Shown here: in pieces, positions 29,201 to 37,351 of the stretch
How positions within the stretch are numbered: the stretch's first letter is position 1
Layout of the letters: each line of letters begins with the position of its first letter
NCBI GenBank assembly: GCA_964651705.1
Contig: CAZYWZ010000007.1
Location: 36,524 to 100,523 of the forward strand
Source of the DNA: JADLBR01 sp964651705
GTDB lineage: Bacteria > Verrucomicrobiota > Verrucomicrobiia > JADLBR01
DNA length: 64,000 bases
Direction: 5' to 3'
Position numbers and translations under genes: made by a program
The notes under the pieces: model-generated
What the model saw: only the letters and a program-made list of their open reading frames with translations
The model's database searches: none
What the model was told of the DNA's origin: nothing

Positions 29201-30209
29201 CAACGATAACCTCCCCTATGAGTTATATGTGCGCGAGGCGCGCCGCATCGTCGGCCGCCACGTCTTCACCGAGCACGACAACCGCCCCGCGCCCGGCATT
29301 GGGCGCACCCCTGTCCACCCCGACAGCATCGCGATCACCGATTGGCCGATGGACTCCCACGATTGCACCTGGGATCGCAGTCCCGGCTATGCCCACGATG
29401 GCAAACTGATCCTCACCGAAGAGTCCCGCCCCGCGCAGGTCCCCTACCGCTCCCTCCTGCCGCAGGGCATCGACAACCTCCTCGTGCCCGTGTGCCTGTC
29501 CGCCACGCACGTCGCCTGGGGCGCCGTGCGCCTCGAGCCCGTCTGGATGCAGACCGGCGAGGCCGCCGGTTTCGCAGCCGCGCTCGCCAGAAAGCAAAAG
29601 ACCACCCCCGCCAAACTGGACGCCGACTTGCTGGTCCGGACCCTGATCGCCCGCGGACAACTGGTCTCATTCTTCAACGATCTGAGCGTCGCGGACAGGC
29701 AGCCGTGGGCCGCCGCCGCGCAATACTTCGGCACCAAGGGCTTCTTCGCGGATTATGATGTCAATCCCGACGCCCCGTTGAGCAAGGCCACCGCGAAAAT
29801 CTGGTCGGGCGGTCTGGCCAAACTGCGCGCGGGCGCACTCGACCCGAACGCCCTCGCCCGCGCCCTGGCCGACGCGGATCGCGCTGGCGCCACCCCGATC
29901 ACCGAGGCGGAGTTTGACGCCATGTTGTCCGCGGGACAAGCGGCGCGAGGACGCGCCGCACTCCACAGGCCTGCGGCCGAAATTCCGCAGGACGAAAGGA
30001 TGGCCGAGACGTCGAAAACCAGCATCACCGTTTCGCGCGAAGCGCTGTGGAGTGCGGGCCGTCCACGGACCGCTTTCTACCCGGACCGCCTTGCCTCAGG
30101 TCCATCATCCATCAACTCAGAAAGGCGCGCACCGCACGAATCCGCCGCTCCCGGGCCTCCCTTTACACGGCGGGCCGCGCTCGAGATGATGTGGCGCGCA
30201 ATCCCATGA
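26202..30209 (+). CDS. Tandem double FAD-dependent oxidoreductase (two complete domains in one polypeptide)
   Basis: A 1335-residue secreted protein. A signal peptide (MRPLIILLTLLLSSARA) precedes domain 1 (about 22-615) and domain 2 (about 655-1235). Each is a full FAD_oxidored unit: SYDLVVIGGTPGGIACAVRAA, CTYEGDLAALAKVPYRV / ATYEGDLAALAKVPYRV, LSATHVAWG, SFFND, AAQYFGTKGFFA. A Ser/Pro/Lys linker joins them. The DNA encoding the dinucleotide-binding motifs is almost identical between domains, showing recent duplication or conversion. The last ~95 residues are low-complexity and encoded by palindromic repeats, so the original stop was probably lost. The start at 26202 follows AAAGGAAA. The 98-base gap before it shows no gene. 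Confidence 0.85.
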   Translation: MRPLIILLTLLLSSARAAEPVRSYDLVVIGGTPGGIACAVRAAREGLSVVLVNRHDHLGGIMSSGLGVWDTLHEGKRSPIYDEVRQAIFDHYRTTYGADSPQYRDALPGKSGHTNGRYEPHVAEKVFEDLAAREKRIAVLKGFVPVAAEREGALVKSVTIRAFRGDETRLLRGEIFADCTYEGDLAALAKVPYRVAREPRDEFGEPHAGIVFMRPVSQPPDAEAAQLAASHDKLNLRKFPGWQIRLPESTGAADDAVQACNYRTILTTNPANRVPISQPANYDPYFLKTLEVFSGVKSIPGDKFGWNRPQLVGRQTAYVEADWDTRQRIMDEHWETTLGLLYFLQHDPTVPEKVRAAWLDYGLARDEFTDNGHRPYEIYVREARRIRGRAIYTQHDAMLAAGLARAPVHADSIAVTEWYMDSHSCTLARVPGSMEEGKAMLHQETFPGQIPYRCLLPQGTDNLLVPVCLSATHVAWGTVRLEPVFMQSGESAGFAAALAMRNSLTPAALDPDSLVRALVKNHMMVSFFNDVDVSSGDPRVAAAQYFGTKGFFASYDARIGEALTESVRRAWDAGLTALRAGKLDPMELARLVHQAEKEQSPHLERARGEALLSMWRSVSSTSAKPATPDPSSPPSARKSLKVRPARSAGAHEVNGKSYDLVVIGGTPGGIACAVRAAREGLSVLLTQHNRHIGGMLANGLMQWDALYGGPRSPIFDEYAAMIGGHYRDTYGENSAQYAQARYAQTHYPMSRFEPGVAEHLFNRLVSAEKNITALLSHYPLNITRKGALLQTLTLREYGTTNDIRVTGGIFADATYEGDLAALAKVPYRVGREGREEYGEPHAGKIFTNILRELGPKDVLEGKLNLHSYAHKQGTIDPTSPQTADRAIQAYNHRFCLTDEDGNRRLPDKPPGYKREEYVGYNRLGMGAGNLNGKGLFNSALLPGENHNYPEADWPTREKIIGRHKNFALGLMWFLQNDGSVPPAKREAYRRIGLPIDEFPDNDNLPYELYVREARRIVGRHVFTEHDNRPAPGIGRTPVHPDSIAITDWPMDSHDCTWDRSPGYAHDGKLILTEESRPAQVPYRSLLPQGIDNLLVPVCLSATHVAWGAVRLEPVWMQTGEAAGFAAALARKQKTTPAKLDADLLVRTLIARGQLVSFFNDLSVADRQPWAAAAQYFGTKGFFADYDVNPDAPLSKATAKIWSGGLAKLRAGALDPNALARALADADRAGATPITEAEFDAMLSAGQAARGRAALHRPAAEIPQDERMAETSKTSITVSREALWSAGRPRTAFYPDRLASGPSSINSERRAPHESAAPGPPFTRRAALEMMWRAIP
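29936..30076 (+). repeat. Palindromic repeat pair inside the 3' end of the double-oxidoreductase gene
   Basis: AAGCGGCGCGAGGACGCGCC followed by GCACTCCAC (29938-29967) is matched in inverse orientation by GTGGAGTGCGGGCCGTCCAC and GGACCGCTTT (30047-30076). Each unit is itself a hairpin and both belong to the GTGGAGTGCGG...CCGCTTT type of the window's repeat family. They are read in frame and create the odd C-terminal tail. Confidence 0.6.
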
Positions 30210-30222
30210 AAGGAGCAAACGC

Positions 30223-30906
30223 ATGAAACCGATCGCTTCCCTGCTGGCGCTGCTCGCGGCCCTCGCCGCCATCGCCGCCGAACCCAAGAAAGAGAAGACC
30301 GCGCCACATCCCTCGCTGGCGCCGGTCGAAGATGTCGCCGGACTGCCGCGCGTGCTGCTCATCGGCGACTCGATCTCGATGGGATACACGGTCCCGGTCC
30401 GGAAACTTCTCGAGGGCAAGGCGAACGTGCACCGCATCCCGACCAACGGCGGCCCAACCAGCAAGGGCGTGGCCAGCATCGACGCATGGCTTGGCGCGGG
30501 AAAATGGGACGTCATCCACTTCAACTGGGGCATCCACGACCTGAAATTCATGCCCGACGGCAAGCGACAGGTGGAACCCGCGGACTACGAGAAGAACCTC
30601 CGCGTGCTGGTCGCCAAGATGAAAGCCGTCGGCGCAAGGCTCATCTGGGCGACGATCACGCCCATCCCTGACGGCGATCTGCAACCCCCGCGCAAATTCG
30701 GCGACGAGGGCGAGTACAACGCCATCGCCAAGAAGATCATGGAGGACAACGGCATCGACATAAACGACCTCAACGCCCGCGTGACGCCCGAGCTAGGCAG
30801 GCTGCAGAAGCCGAAGGACGTCCACTTCACCGAGGAGGGCTCGGCCTTCTTGGCGAAGAGGGTCGCCGCCGAGATCGAGGCGGCACTGCCCACCAAGAAA
30901 GACTGA
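30223..30906 (+). CDS. Secreted SGNH/GDSL hydrolase, possible sialate O-acetylesterase
   Basis: A 227-residue esterase with a signal peptide ending in LAAIAAEPKK. It has block I VLLIGDSISMGY (nucleophile Ser), a Gly in block II (PTNGGPTSKG), block III FNWGIHDLKF and block V DVHFTEEGSAFLA with the catalytic Asp-x-His. AAAGGAG lies at ideal spacing before the ATG, 13 bases after the previous stop. In this operon the most economical role is removal of O-acetyl groups from sialic acid or another sugar before cleavage; that is inferred from context only. Confidence 0.85.
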   Translation: MKPIASLLALLAALAAIAAEPKKEKTAPHPSLAPVEDVAGLPRVLLIGDSISMGYTVPVRKLLEGKANVHRIPTNGGPTSKGVASIDAWLGAGKWDVIHFNWGIHDLKFMPDGKRQVEPADYEKNLRVLVAKMKAVGARLIWATITPIPDGDLQPPRKFGDEGEYNAIAKKIMEDNGIDINDLNARVTPELGRLQKPKDVHFTEEGSAFLAKRVAAEIEAALPTKKD

Positions 30907-30911
30907 TCCCG

Positions 30912-31691
30912 ATGAGCGCCACAAAAATGAGACCCCAAAAAGGCGCGCGCCTGCCGCACGCCGAACTCCTCCAGCTCAAGCGCTGGAACACGCCAACGAT
31001 CTACAACGGCTGGGAACAGATCACCGCACGCGACGCGGCCGCCGACGGCTTCAATCTGGAGGAGTGCCGCGATTTCATGCCTCACATGGGACCCATGGTC
31101 GGCTACGCGGTCACCGTCGCGATCGAACCCAGCAGCGCGAAGCACCCGCGGGAAAACCCGGGCGGATGGACCGAGTACCGGCGCCACGTCGCCTCTCTGC
31201 CCGGCCCCAAGATCGTGGTGGTGCAGGACCTCGACAAGCCGCGCGTGATCGGCGCCTTCTGGGGCGAGGTGAACTCCAACATCCACCGCGCCCTCGGGTG
31301 CGTGGGGACAATCACCGATGGCGCGATCCGCGACCTGGACGAGATGTGCAACGCCGGATTCAAGGCCATCGCGCGCCGACTCTGCGTGGGCCACGCCCAC
31401 TCGCATCCCGTGCGGTGGGGCTGCGCGGTCGAGGTGTTCGGCAGAAAGGTCTCGCCCGGCGACCTGATCCACGCGGACAAACATGGCTTCCTCGTGATCC
31501 CCCCGGAGGATCAGGCCGCGCTGCTCGACGCGTCGCGCTTCATGGATGCCAACGAGTGCGACACCGTCATCGCCGCGGCCCGGGATACGACCGGAAAGAC
31601 GGGGGACGAGATCCTGACACAGATCGATGGCGCCGCGGCCGCATTCGGGCGTGCCGCCAAGGCAAAATTCCGGCGCAAGGGGGAGTGGTGA
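30912..31691 (+). CDS. RraA-family aldolase/lyase-like protein
   Basis: A 259-residue cytoplasmic protein of the RraA/HMG-aldolase fold. It shows the family's phosphate- and metal-binding core: GAFWGEVNSNIHRALGCVG, then TDGAIRDLDEM and DLIHADKHGFLVIPP. Enzymatic relatives cleave 4-hydroxy-4-methyl-2-oxoacids to pyruvate or decarboxylate oxaloacetate; E. coli RraA itself only binds RNase E. Here it sits before a D-2-hydroxyacid dehydrogenase whose GTG start overlaps its stop, so an oxoacid-processing role beside NanA is likelier than RNase control. Substrate unknown. Confidence 0.82.
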   Translation: MSATKMRPQKGARLPHAELLQLKRWNTPTIYNGWEQITARDAAADGFNLEECRDFMPHMGPMVGYAVTVAIEPSSAKHPRENPGGWTEYRRHVASLPGPKIVVVQDLDKPRVIGAFWGEVNSNIHRALGCVGTITDGAIRDLDEMCNAGFKAIARRLCVGHAHSHPVRWGCAVEVFGRKVSPGDLIHADKHGFLVIPPEDQAALLDASRFMDANECDTVIAAARDTTGKTGDEILTQIDGAAAAFGRAAKAKFRRKGEW

Positions 31692-32662
31692 GCACGGAGC
31701 GCGCGGACAACCGCATCGTCATCCTCGACACGCTCGGGGATTACCCCGCGCCTTTCGCGTGGGAGCCGATCGCCGAGATCGCCCCGTGCGAGAAATTCGA
31801 GCGCACCCCGACCGACCAGGCCATCGCACGATCCTCGGGGGCCACGATCCTGCTGACGAACAAGACGCTCCTGCCGGCCGGGGTGATCTCCGCGCTGCCA
31901 CGGCTCCGGTACATCGGGGTGCTGGCCACGGGCTACAACGTCGTGGATACCGCGGCGGCCCGCGCGCGCGGGATCCCCGTGACGAACGTGCCCGAATATG
32001 GGACCGCCAGCGTGGCGCAGGCGACCTTCGCGCTGCTGCTGGAATTAACCAATCGGGTCGCCCATCACGCCGAGGGCGTGCGCAGGGGCCGCTGGACCGA
32101 GTCGGCGGATTTCTGCTTCTGGGACTACCCGCTGATCGAACTCGCGGGCCGCACGTTTGGTGTGGTCGGGTATGGGCGGATCGGCCGCGCCGTCGCGAGG
32201 ATCGCGGGCGCCTTTGGCATGCGCGTGCTCACCTCCACCCGCACCCCGAGGGAGCCGGATGGCATCGCCGAGTTTGTCCCGCTGGAAACCCTCTTCCGCG
32301 AGGCCGATGTCGTCTCGCTGCATTGCCCCCTCACGCCGGAGACCCGCGGGCTGGTCGATGCGGCCCGGCTCGCCTCGATGCGCCGCGGCTCCTACCTGAT
32401 CAATACCGGCCGCGGCCCGCTGATCGACGAACCGGCGCTCGCCGAGGCACTCGAGTCGGGCCACCTCGCCGGAGCCGGCCTCGATGTCCTGTCCACCGAA
32501 CCACCCCGCGCCGACAACCCGCTCCTCCGCGCTCCCCGGTGCGTGATCACGCCACACGTGGCATGGGCGACCGTCGAGGCACGGCGTCGCCTCGTTGACA
32601 TCGCCGCCGAAAACATCCGCGCCTTCCTAGAGGGCCGGCCCCAGAACGTCGTGAACGCATGA
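31688..32662 (+). CDS. D-2-hydroxyacid dehydrogenase (NAD-dependent)
   Basis: A 324-residue enzyme of the phosphoglycerate/glycerate/lactate dehydrogenase superfamily. It has the NAD fold VVGYGRIGRAVARIAGAFGM, the catalytic Arg in NTGRGPLIDEPAL, the Glu in LDVLSTEPP and the His in ITPHVAW. N-terminal residues LATGYNVVDTAAARARGIPV are typical of the glycerate/hydroxypyruvate reductase branch. The GTG start overlaps the RraA stop (GTGA), and the stop overlaps the next ATG. It could reduce an oxoacid produced by the neighbouring lyases. Confidence 0.9.
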   Translation: MSTERADNRIVILDTLGDYPAPFAWEPIAEIAPCEKFERTPTDQAIARSSGATILLTNKTLLPAGVISALPRLRYIGVLATGYNVVDTAAARARGIPVTNVPEYGTASVAQATFALLLELTNRVAHHAEGVRRGRWTESADFCFWDYPLIELAGRTFGVVGYGRIGRAVARIAGAFGMRVLTSTRTPREPDGIAEFVPLETLFREADVVSLHCPLTPETRGLVDAARLASMRRGSYLINTGRGPLIDEPALAEALESGHLAGAGLDVLSTEPPRADNPLLRAPRCVITPHVAWATVEARRRLVDIAAENIRAFLEGRPQNVVNA

Positions 32663-35190
32663 CCCCCTTCGCCATCGCCATGAGCCTCTTCCTAGCCAGC
32701 GCCGCGCCGGCGGAACCCGGGCCCCTCGCGTGGTCCCCCCTGCCCCCCATCCCAGATCCCGAGGGCTTCGCGGGATCCTTCGCGGGAACGAGCGGCGGCG
32801 CGCTACTCGTCGCGGGCGGCGCGAACTTCCCGAGCGCGCGCCCATGGGAGGGCGGAACAAAGACATGGCACGATAGCATTTTTGTTCTCGAGAACGGCAA
32901 GGGCTCGTGGCGCATGGCGGGCAGACTCCCGCGGCCGTTGGGCTATGGCGTATCGGTGACCCACGGCGATGGCGTGGTCTGCGCCGGCGGCAGCGACGCC
33001 AGCGGCCACCACCGCGACACGTTCCGGCTGCGATGGCAGGATGGCGCGATACGCGCCGAGGCGCTGCCACCCTTGCCCCGGCCGACCGCGAACCTCTGTG
33101 GCGCGATCCTCGGCGACACGCTCTACGTCGCGGGCGGCATCGCGGCACCCGACGCCACCTCGGCCCTGAAGACTTTCTGGGCCCTGGATCTCCAGGGCCC
33201 GGGGGCCCGTTGGCGCGAACTGCCGCCGTGGCCCGGCCCCGCAAGGATGCTGGCCGTCGCCGGCGCCCAGGATGGCGCATTCTTCCTCTTGGGCGGCGCG
33301 GACCTCACGGCCGACGCCGACGGGAAACCGCAGCGGATCTGGCTGCGCGATGCCTACCGCTTTCGCCCAACGGATGGCTGGACGCGCATCGCCGACATGC
33401 CGCGCCCCGCCGTCGCCGCCCCTTCCCCGGCGCCCGCCATCGGCCAAACCCATCTCTTGATCCTGGGCGGCGACGACGGGTCCCAGCTCGCCACCCCGCC
33501 CACCGAGCATCCGGGATTCCCACGCGATGTGCTGGCCTACCACACGATCACCGACACGTGGGCCAAGATGGGCGAGGTCCCCTTCTCGCTCGTGACGACA
33601 CCATCGGTCCAACGCGGCGCCTCGATTATCATTCCGGGCGGCGAGGCCCGGCCCGGGGTCCGCTCGCACGACGCGTGGTCCGCCGAGGTGTCGCGCCGCA
33701 AGCCGGCGTTCGGTTTGCTGAATTACGCGACCCTTTTCGCTTACCTCGCCGGCATGCTGATGATCGGCTGGGCCTGCACGCGCCGCAACCGCGACACCAC
33801 CGACTACTTCAAGGCCGGAGGGCGCATCCCCTGGTGGGCCGCCGGCATCAGCATCTACGCCACGATGCTCAGCTCCCTCACGTTCATGGCCATCCCAGCC
33901 AAGGCCTACGCGACCGACTGGACCTTCTTCTGGGCGAACGTGCCCATCCTGCTCCTGGCGCCAGTCGTCATCCGCCTCTACCTGCCCTTCTTCCGTCGAC
34001 TCGATGTCACCTCGGCCTACGAGTATCTGGAGCGCCGCTTCGGCCTCGGCGCCCGACTCTACGGCAGCGCGGCATTCATCCTGTTCCAGATCGGGCGCCA
34101 GGCGATCGTCCTGCTCCTTCCCTCGCTCGCGCTGGCGACGGTGAGCGACCTCGACGTCCGGCTCTGCATCCTCCTGATGGGCGTTCTCTGCGTGGCCTAC
34201 ACGGTCATGGGCGGCATGGAGGCCGTCGTCTGGACCGACGTGGCGCAGACCGCGGTCCTGCTCGGCGCGGCGGCCGTCAGCCTCGTGATCATCGTCGCCG
34301 GCGCGGGCGGCCCCGCCGCCGCATGGGAGACCGCTTCCGCCGCGGGCAAGTTTCACCAGTTCAACTGGACCCTCGATCCCTCGACCGGCGCGCACGCCTT
34401 CTGGGCGATCTTCATCGGCAACATCTTCATCAACCTCGTGCCGTACACCAGCGATCAGGCGGTCGTGCAACGTTACCTCACCACGCGCGACGAGGCCCGC
34501 TCGGCCCGAGCCATCTGGGCCAACGCCATCGTCTGCCTCCCCTCCACCGCACTGTTCTTCGCGATCGGCACCGCGCTCTATATCTATTACCGCACCCATC
34601 CGGCCGAACTCGACCCCGCGCAGGCCACCGACACGATATTCCCCGCCTTCATCGTCGCCAACCTCCCCGCGGGCATCGCGGGGTTGGCAATCGCCGGCGT
34701 CTTCGCCGCCGCCCAATCCACGGTCTCCGGCAGCCTCAACAGCGTCGTCACCGCGATGATGACCGATTTCTACCGGCGCTTCCGCCCCGGCATCTCGGAG
34801 CCCGGCGCGCTGCGGTTGGCGCGTTGGCTGACCGCGGGCGTCGGCGGGTTCGCCACGGTCGCCGCGCTGGCCCTGGCCGAGTGGAACCTCAAATCCCTGT
34901 GGGATGCGTACAATAGCCTCGTCGGATTGGCCGGCAGTGGACTCGCGGCCCTCTTCGCCCTAGGGATCTTCACCCGGCGGACCCACGGGGCCGGCGCGAT
35001 CCTCGGGGTCGCCTCCAGCGCTGTCGCGCTCTACTGGGTCCAGCGGCACACGGACATCCACTTCTTCCTCTATGCCGCCATCGGATTCCTGACCTGCTTT
35101 GTCGTGGGCTGGCTCACGAGCCTCGTCCTGCCAGGCCGCCCGCGCCCGCTCACCGGACTGGTGCTTTCCGACATGACAGATCGCCTATGA
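32659..35190 (+). CDS. Fusion of N-acetylneuraminate epimerase (NanM-like Kelch) and sodium:solute symporter
   Basis: An 843-residue protein. Residues about 20-345 are a Kelch propeller of the NanM type (WSPLPPIPDPEGFAGSFAG, LLVAGGANFP, GYGVSVTHGDGVVCAGG, TLYVAGG, LLILGGDDG, IIIPGGEARPG). NanM mutarotates alpha-Neu5Ac to beta-Neu5Ac. Residues about 352-843 are an SSS-family transporter with 13-14 helices and the signature RNRDTTDYFKAGGRIPWWAAG, then TMLSSLTFMAIPAKAYA; SSS members include sialic acid carriers. A signal peptide (MTPFAIAMSLFLASAAPA) would place the propeller in the periplasm ahead of the carrier. It overlaps both neighbours by 4 bases and sits directly before nanA. Confidence 0.87.
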   Translation: MTPFAIAMSLFLASAAPAEPGPLAWSPLPPIPDPEGFAGSFAGTSGGALLVAGGANFPSARPWEGGTKTWHDSIFVLENGKGSWRMAGRLPRPLGYGVSVTHGDGVVCAGGSDASGHHRDTFRLRWQDGAIRAEALPPLPRPTANLCGAILGDTLYVAGGIAAPDATSALKTFWALDLQGPGARWRELPPWPGPARMLAVAGAQDGAFFLLGGADLTADADGKPQRIWLRDAYRFRPTDGWTRIADMPRPAVAAPSPAPAIGQTHLLILGGDDGSQLATPPTEHPGFPRDVLAYHTITDTWAKMGEVPFSLVTTPSVQRGASIIIPGGEARPGVRSHDAWSAEVSRRKPAFGLLNYATLFAYLAGMLMIGWACTRRNRDTTDYFKAGGRIPWWAAGISIYATMLSSLTFMAIPAKAYATDWTFFWANVPILLLAPVVIRLYLPFFRRLDVTSAYEYLERRFGLGARLYGSAAFILFQIGRQAIVLLLPSLALATVSDLDVRLCILLMGVLCVAYTVMGGMEAVVWTDVAQTAVLLGAAAVSLVIIVAGAGGPAAAWETASAAGKFHQFNWTLDPSTGAHAFWAIFIGNIFINLVPYTSDQAVVQRYLTTRDEARSARAIWANAIVCLPSTALFFAIGTALYIYYRTHPAELDPAQATDTIFPAFIVANLPAGIAGLAIAGVFAAAQSTVSGSLNSVVTAMMTDFYRRFRPGISEPGALRLARWLTAGVGGFATVAALALAEWNLKSLWDAYNSLVGLAGSGLAALFALGIFTRRTHGAGAILGVASSAVALYWVQRHTDIHFFLYAAIGFLTCFVVGWLTSLVLPGRPRPLTGLVLSDMTDRL

Positions 35191-36095
35191 AAATCATCCC
35201 ACTCACCGGCCTCGTCGCCGCCCCTTTCACGCCGTTCCACCCGGACGGTTCCCTGGACACCTCGCCGGTCGGGCGCCAGGCGGCCAACCTGATCGCTGAC
35301 GGCGTCACCGGCGCGTTTGTCTGCGGGACGACCGGCGAGGGTCCCTCGATGTCCACGGCGGAACGGATGCGCGTCGCCGAGGCGTGGGTCCCGGCGGCCC
35401 GCGAACGGTTGCGGGTCATCGTCCATGTCGGCCACGCCTCGGTCGCCGAAGCGATGGTCCTTGCCGCGCACGCGCAGGGCATCGGCGCCGCCGGGATCGC
35501 CTGCATGGCCCCCTACTTCTTCAAACCCGGGTCGGTCGAGGACCTCGTCGCCTTCTGCGCCCCGGTCGCCGCGGCCGCCCCCGATCTCCCGTTCTACTAT
35601 TACCACATCCCTTCCCTAACCGGCGCCAATTTGCCCATGGTCACGTTCCTGGCCGCCGCCGGGAGGGTTATCCCCAGCCTCGCCGGGATCAAATACACGC
35701 ACGAGGACATGCTCGATTTCTCCGCCTGCCTGCGCTTCGACGGCGGCCGATACGATATCCTCTTCGGCCGCGACGAGATGCTGTTGGCCGGCCTGGCCCT
35801 CGGCGCGAAGGGCGCGATCGGCAGCACGTATAATTACATTTCCCCGATCTACCATCGCGTCATCGAGGCTTTCGCGCGGGGCGACACCGCGGCGGCGCGG
35901 GCCGAACAGGCGCGCGCAACCGACATCATCGCCGTGATGCTGCGCCACGGGGGCCTCCCCGCCGGAAAGGCCATGATGGCCATCGCCGGCATCGACTGCG
36001 GCCCCGTGCGCCCGCCCCTGCACGACCTAGGCGACGCGCGGCGCGAGTCGCTCCGTCGGGATTTGGAACCGCTGGGATTCCCCATCCAGACATGA
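35187..36095 (+). CDS. nanA: N-acetylneuraminate lyase (DHDPS/NAL superfamily)
   Basis: A 302-residue TIM-barrel class I aldolase cleaving N-acetylneuraminate to pyruvate and N-acetylmannosamine. The Schiff-base lysine is in GIKYTHED (about Lys169), the catalytic Tyr in YYYHIPSLTG (about Tyr139) and the carboxylate-binding loop is CGTTGEGPSMS. YYYHIP, GIKYTH and GRDEMLLAGLALGAKGAIGS are those of the NPL/eukaryote-like sialate lyases, distinct from dihydrodipicolinate synthase. It overlaps the NanM-symporter gene (ATGA). No NanK or NanE gene follows, so the fate of ManNAc must be encoded elsewhere. Confidence 0.9.
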   Translation: MKIIPLTGLVAAPFTPFHPDGSLDTSPVGRQAANLIADGVTGAFVCGTTGEGPSMSTAERMRVAEAWVPAARERLRVIVHVGHASVAEAMVLAAHAQGIGAAGIACMAPYFFKPGSVEDLVAFCAPVAAAAPDLPFYYYHIPSLTGANLPMVTFLAAAGRVIPSLAGIKYTHEDMLDFSACLRFDGGRYDILFGRDEMLLAGLALGAKGAIGSTYNYISPIYHRVIEAFARGDTAAARAEQARATDIIAVMLRHGGLPAGKAMMAIAGIDCGPVRPPLHDLGDARRESLRRDLEPLGFPIQT

Positions 36096-36161
36096 CGAGT
36101 TCGAAGATCCCCAATCTCACCTTGCTCGAACACACCGCTCCACCGCAAACCCAGGAAGTCC

Positions 36162-37286
36162 ATGAAACTCCATACCCTCACCCTCATCTTTATGGCACCC
36201 ATCCTCCCGGCATCGGGCGCGGTGGAGCCCGGTCCCAACCTCCCGCTGGTTGATATCTCCGCGGAAGCCAACCGCCACGTCATCATCGCCGTTGGGACCG
36301 AGGAGGTCTATCAGGGCCACCCCACAACCCTGCTCATGCCCGATGGGAAAACGATGTTCGCGGTGTGGAGCATCGGCCACGGCGGTCCCGCCGGCCCCAT
36401 GGCGCGGAGCGATGACGCCGGCCTCACCTGGACGCGGCTGGACGACTCCCTGCCCGAGGGTTTCCGCAAACACCGCAACTGCCCCAGCATCTACCGACTC
36501 GTCGATCCCGCCGGCAAGGAACGCCTCTGGGTCTTCTCCGCCCAACCGCTGATGCCAAGCATCCTCAGCGATGACGGCGGGCGCTCCTGGCGCGAGATGA
36601 AACCCCTTGGCTTTACCAACGTGATGACGTTCAGCAGCATCGTCGCGCTCAAGGACGGCTCGCACCTCGGCCTGTACCACCGCGGGCCGGGAGGCAAGGA
36701 CAAGAGCCCGCTGGTGGTCCTGCAATCCCTGACGCGGGATGGCGGTGTCGCCTGGGGCGAGCCCCAGATCGTCGCCGCCGTCGAGGGCAAAGACCCCTGC
36801 GAGCCCTTCGCCTTCCGCTCGCCGGACGGCACGGAACTCTGCTGCCTCATGCGCGAGAACAAGCACAAGGGCCATAGCCTCATGATGTTCTCCCGCGACG
36901 AGGGCAAGACATGGACCCAGCCCCAGGATACCCCGTGGGGTCTGACCGGCGACCGGCACATGGGCGTGCGACTTCCCGACGGGCGCTTCGTCATCGCATT
37001 CCGCGATCAGGCCCCCGCCAGCCCCACCCGCGGCCACTTTGTCGCCTGGGTAGGCACCTACGACGACATCCGGAACGCCCGTCCCGGCCAGTACCGCATC
37101 AAGCTGTTACACAGCCACGCCGGCGGCGACTGCGGCTACCCGGGCATGGAACGCCTGCCCGATGGCACCCTTATCGCCACCACATATATAAAATACCGCC
37201 CCGGACCCGAGAAACACTCCGTCGTCAGCGTCCGCTTCAAGATCGCCGAGACCGACGCCTTGGCCAAGGGACCCGCTCCAAAATAG
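36162..37286 (+). CDS. Secreted sialidase-like BNR propeller protein
   Basis: A 374-residue exported protein (MKLHTLTLIFMAPILPASGA) closely similar to the first 370 residues of the three-module protein at 21005: VDISAEANRHVIIAVGTEEV, YQGHPTTLLMPDGKTMFAVW, SDDAGLTW, SRDEGKTW, CGYPGMERLPDGTLIATTYI. It is the stand-alone version of that propeller. Asp-boxes are present, but a full GH33 Arg triad is not obvious, so the activity is likely but not certain. AGGAAG precedes the ATG closely. It is the last gene of the operon, 66 bases after nanA. Confidence 0.82.
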   Translation: MKLHTLTLIFMAPILPASGAVEPGPNLPLVDISAEANRHVIIAVGTEEVYQGHPTTLLMPDGKTMFAVWSIGHGGPAGPMARSDDAGLTWTRLDDSLPEGFRKHRNCPSIYRLVDPAGKERLWVFSAQPLMPSILSDDGGRSWREMKPLGFTNVMTFSSIVALKDGSHLGLYHRGPGGKDKSPLVVLQSLTRDGGVAWGEPQIVAAVEGKDPCEPFAFRSPDGTELCCLMRENKHKGHSLMMFSRDEGKTWTQPQDTPWGLTGDRHMGVRLPDGRFVIAFRDQAPASPTRGHFVAWVGTYDDIRNARPGQYRIKLLHSHAGGDCGYPGMERLPDGTLIATTYIKYRPGPEKHSVVSVRFKIAETDALAKGPAPK

Positions 37287-37351
37287 GCATCGATCCGCGT
37301 GAGGCAGACAAGAATGTCTTCCTCACCCTCCCATCCTCGCGCGCGACCCAA

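Noticed and set aside
30912..31691. Regulator of RNase E activity
   Set aside because: The RraA fold also serves aldolases and decarboxylases; the operon is catabolic and the protein is longer than E. coli RraA.
35187..36095. Dihydrodipicolinate synthase (dapA)
   Set aside because: YYYHIP, GIKYTH and the NanM-symporter neighbour fit N-acetylneuraminate lyase better than lysine biosynthesis.
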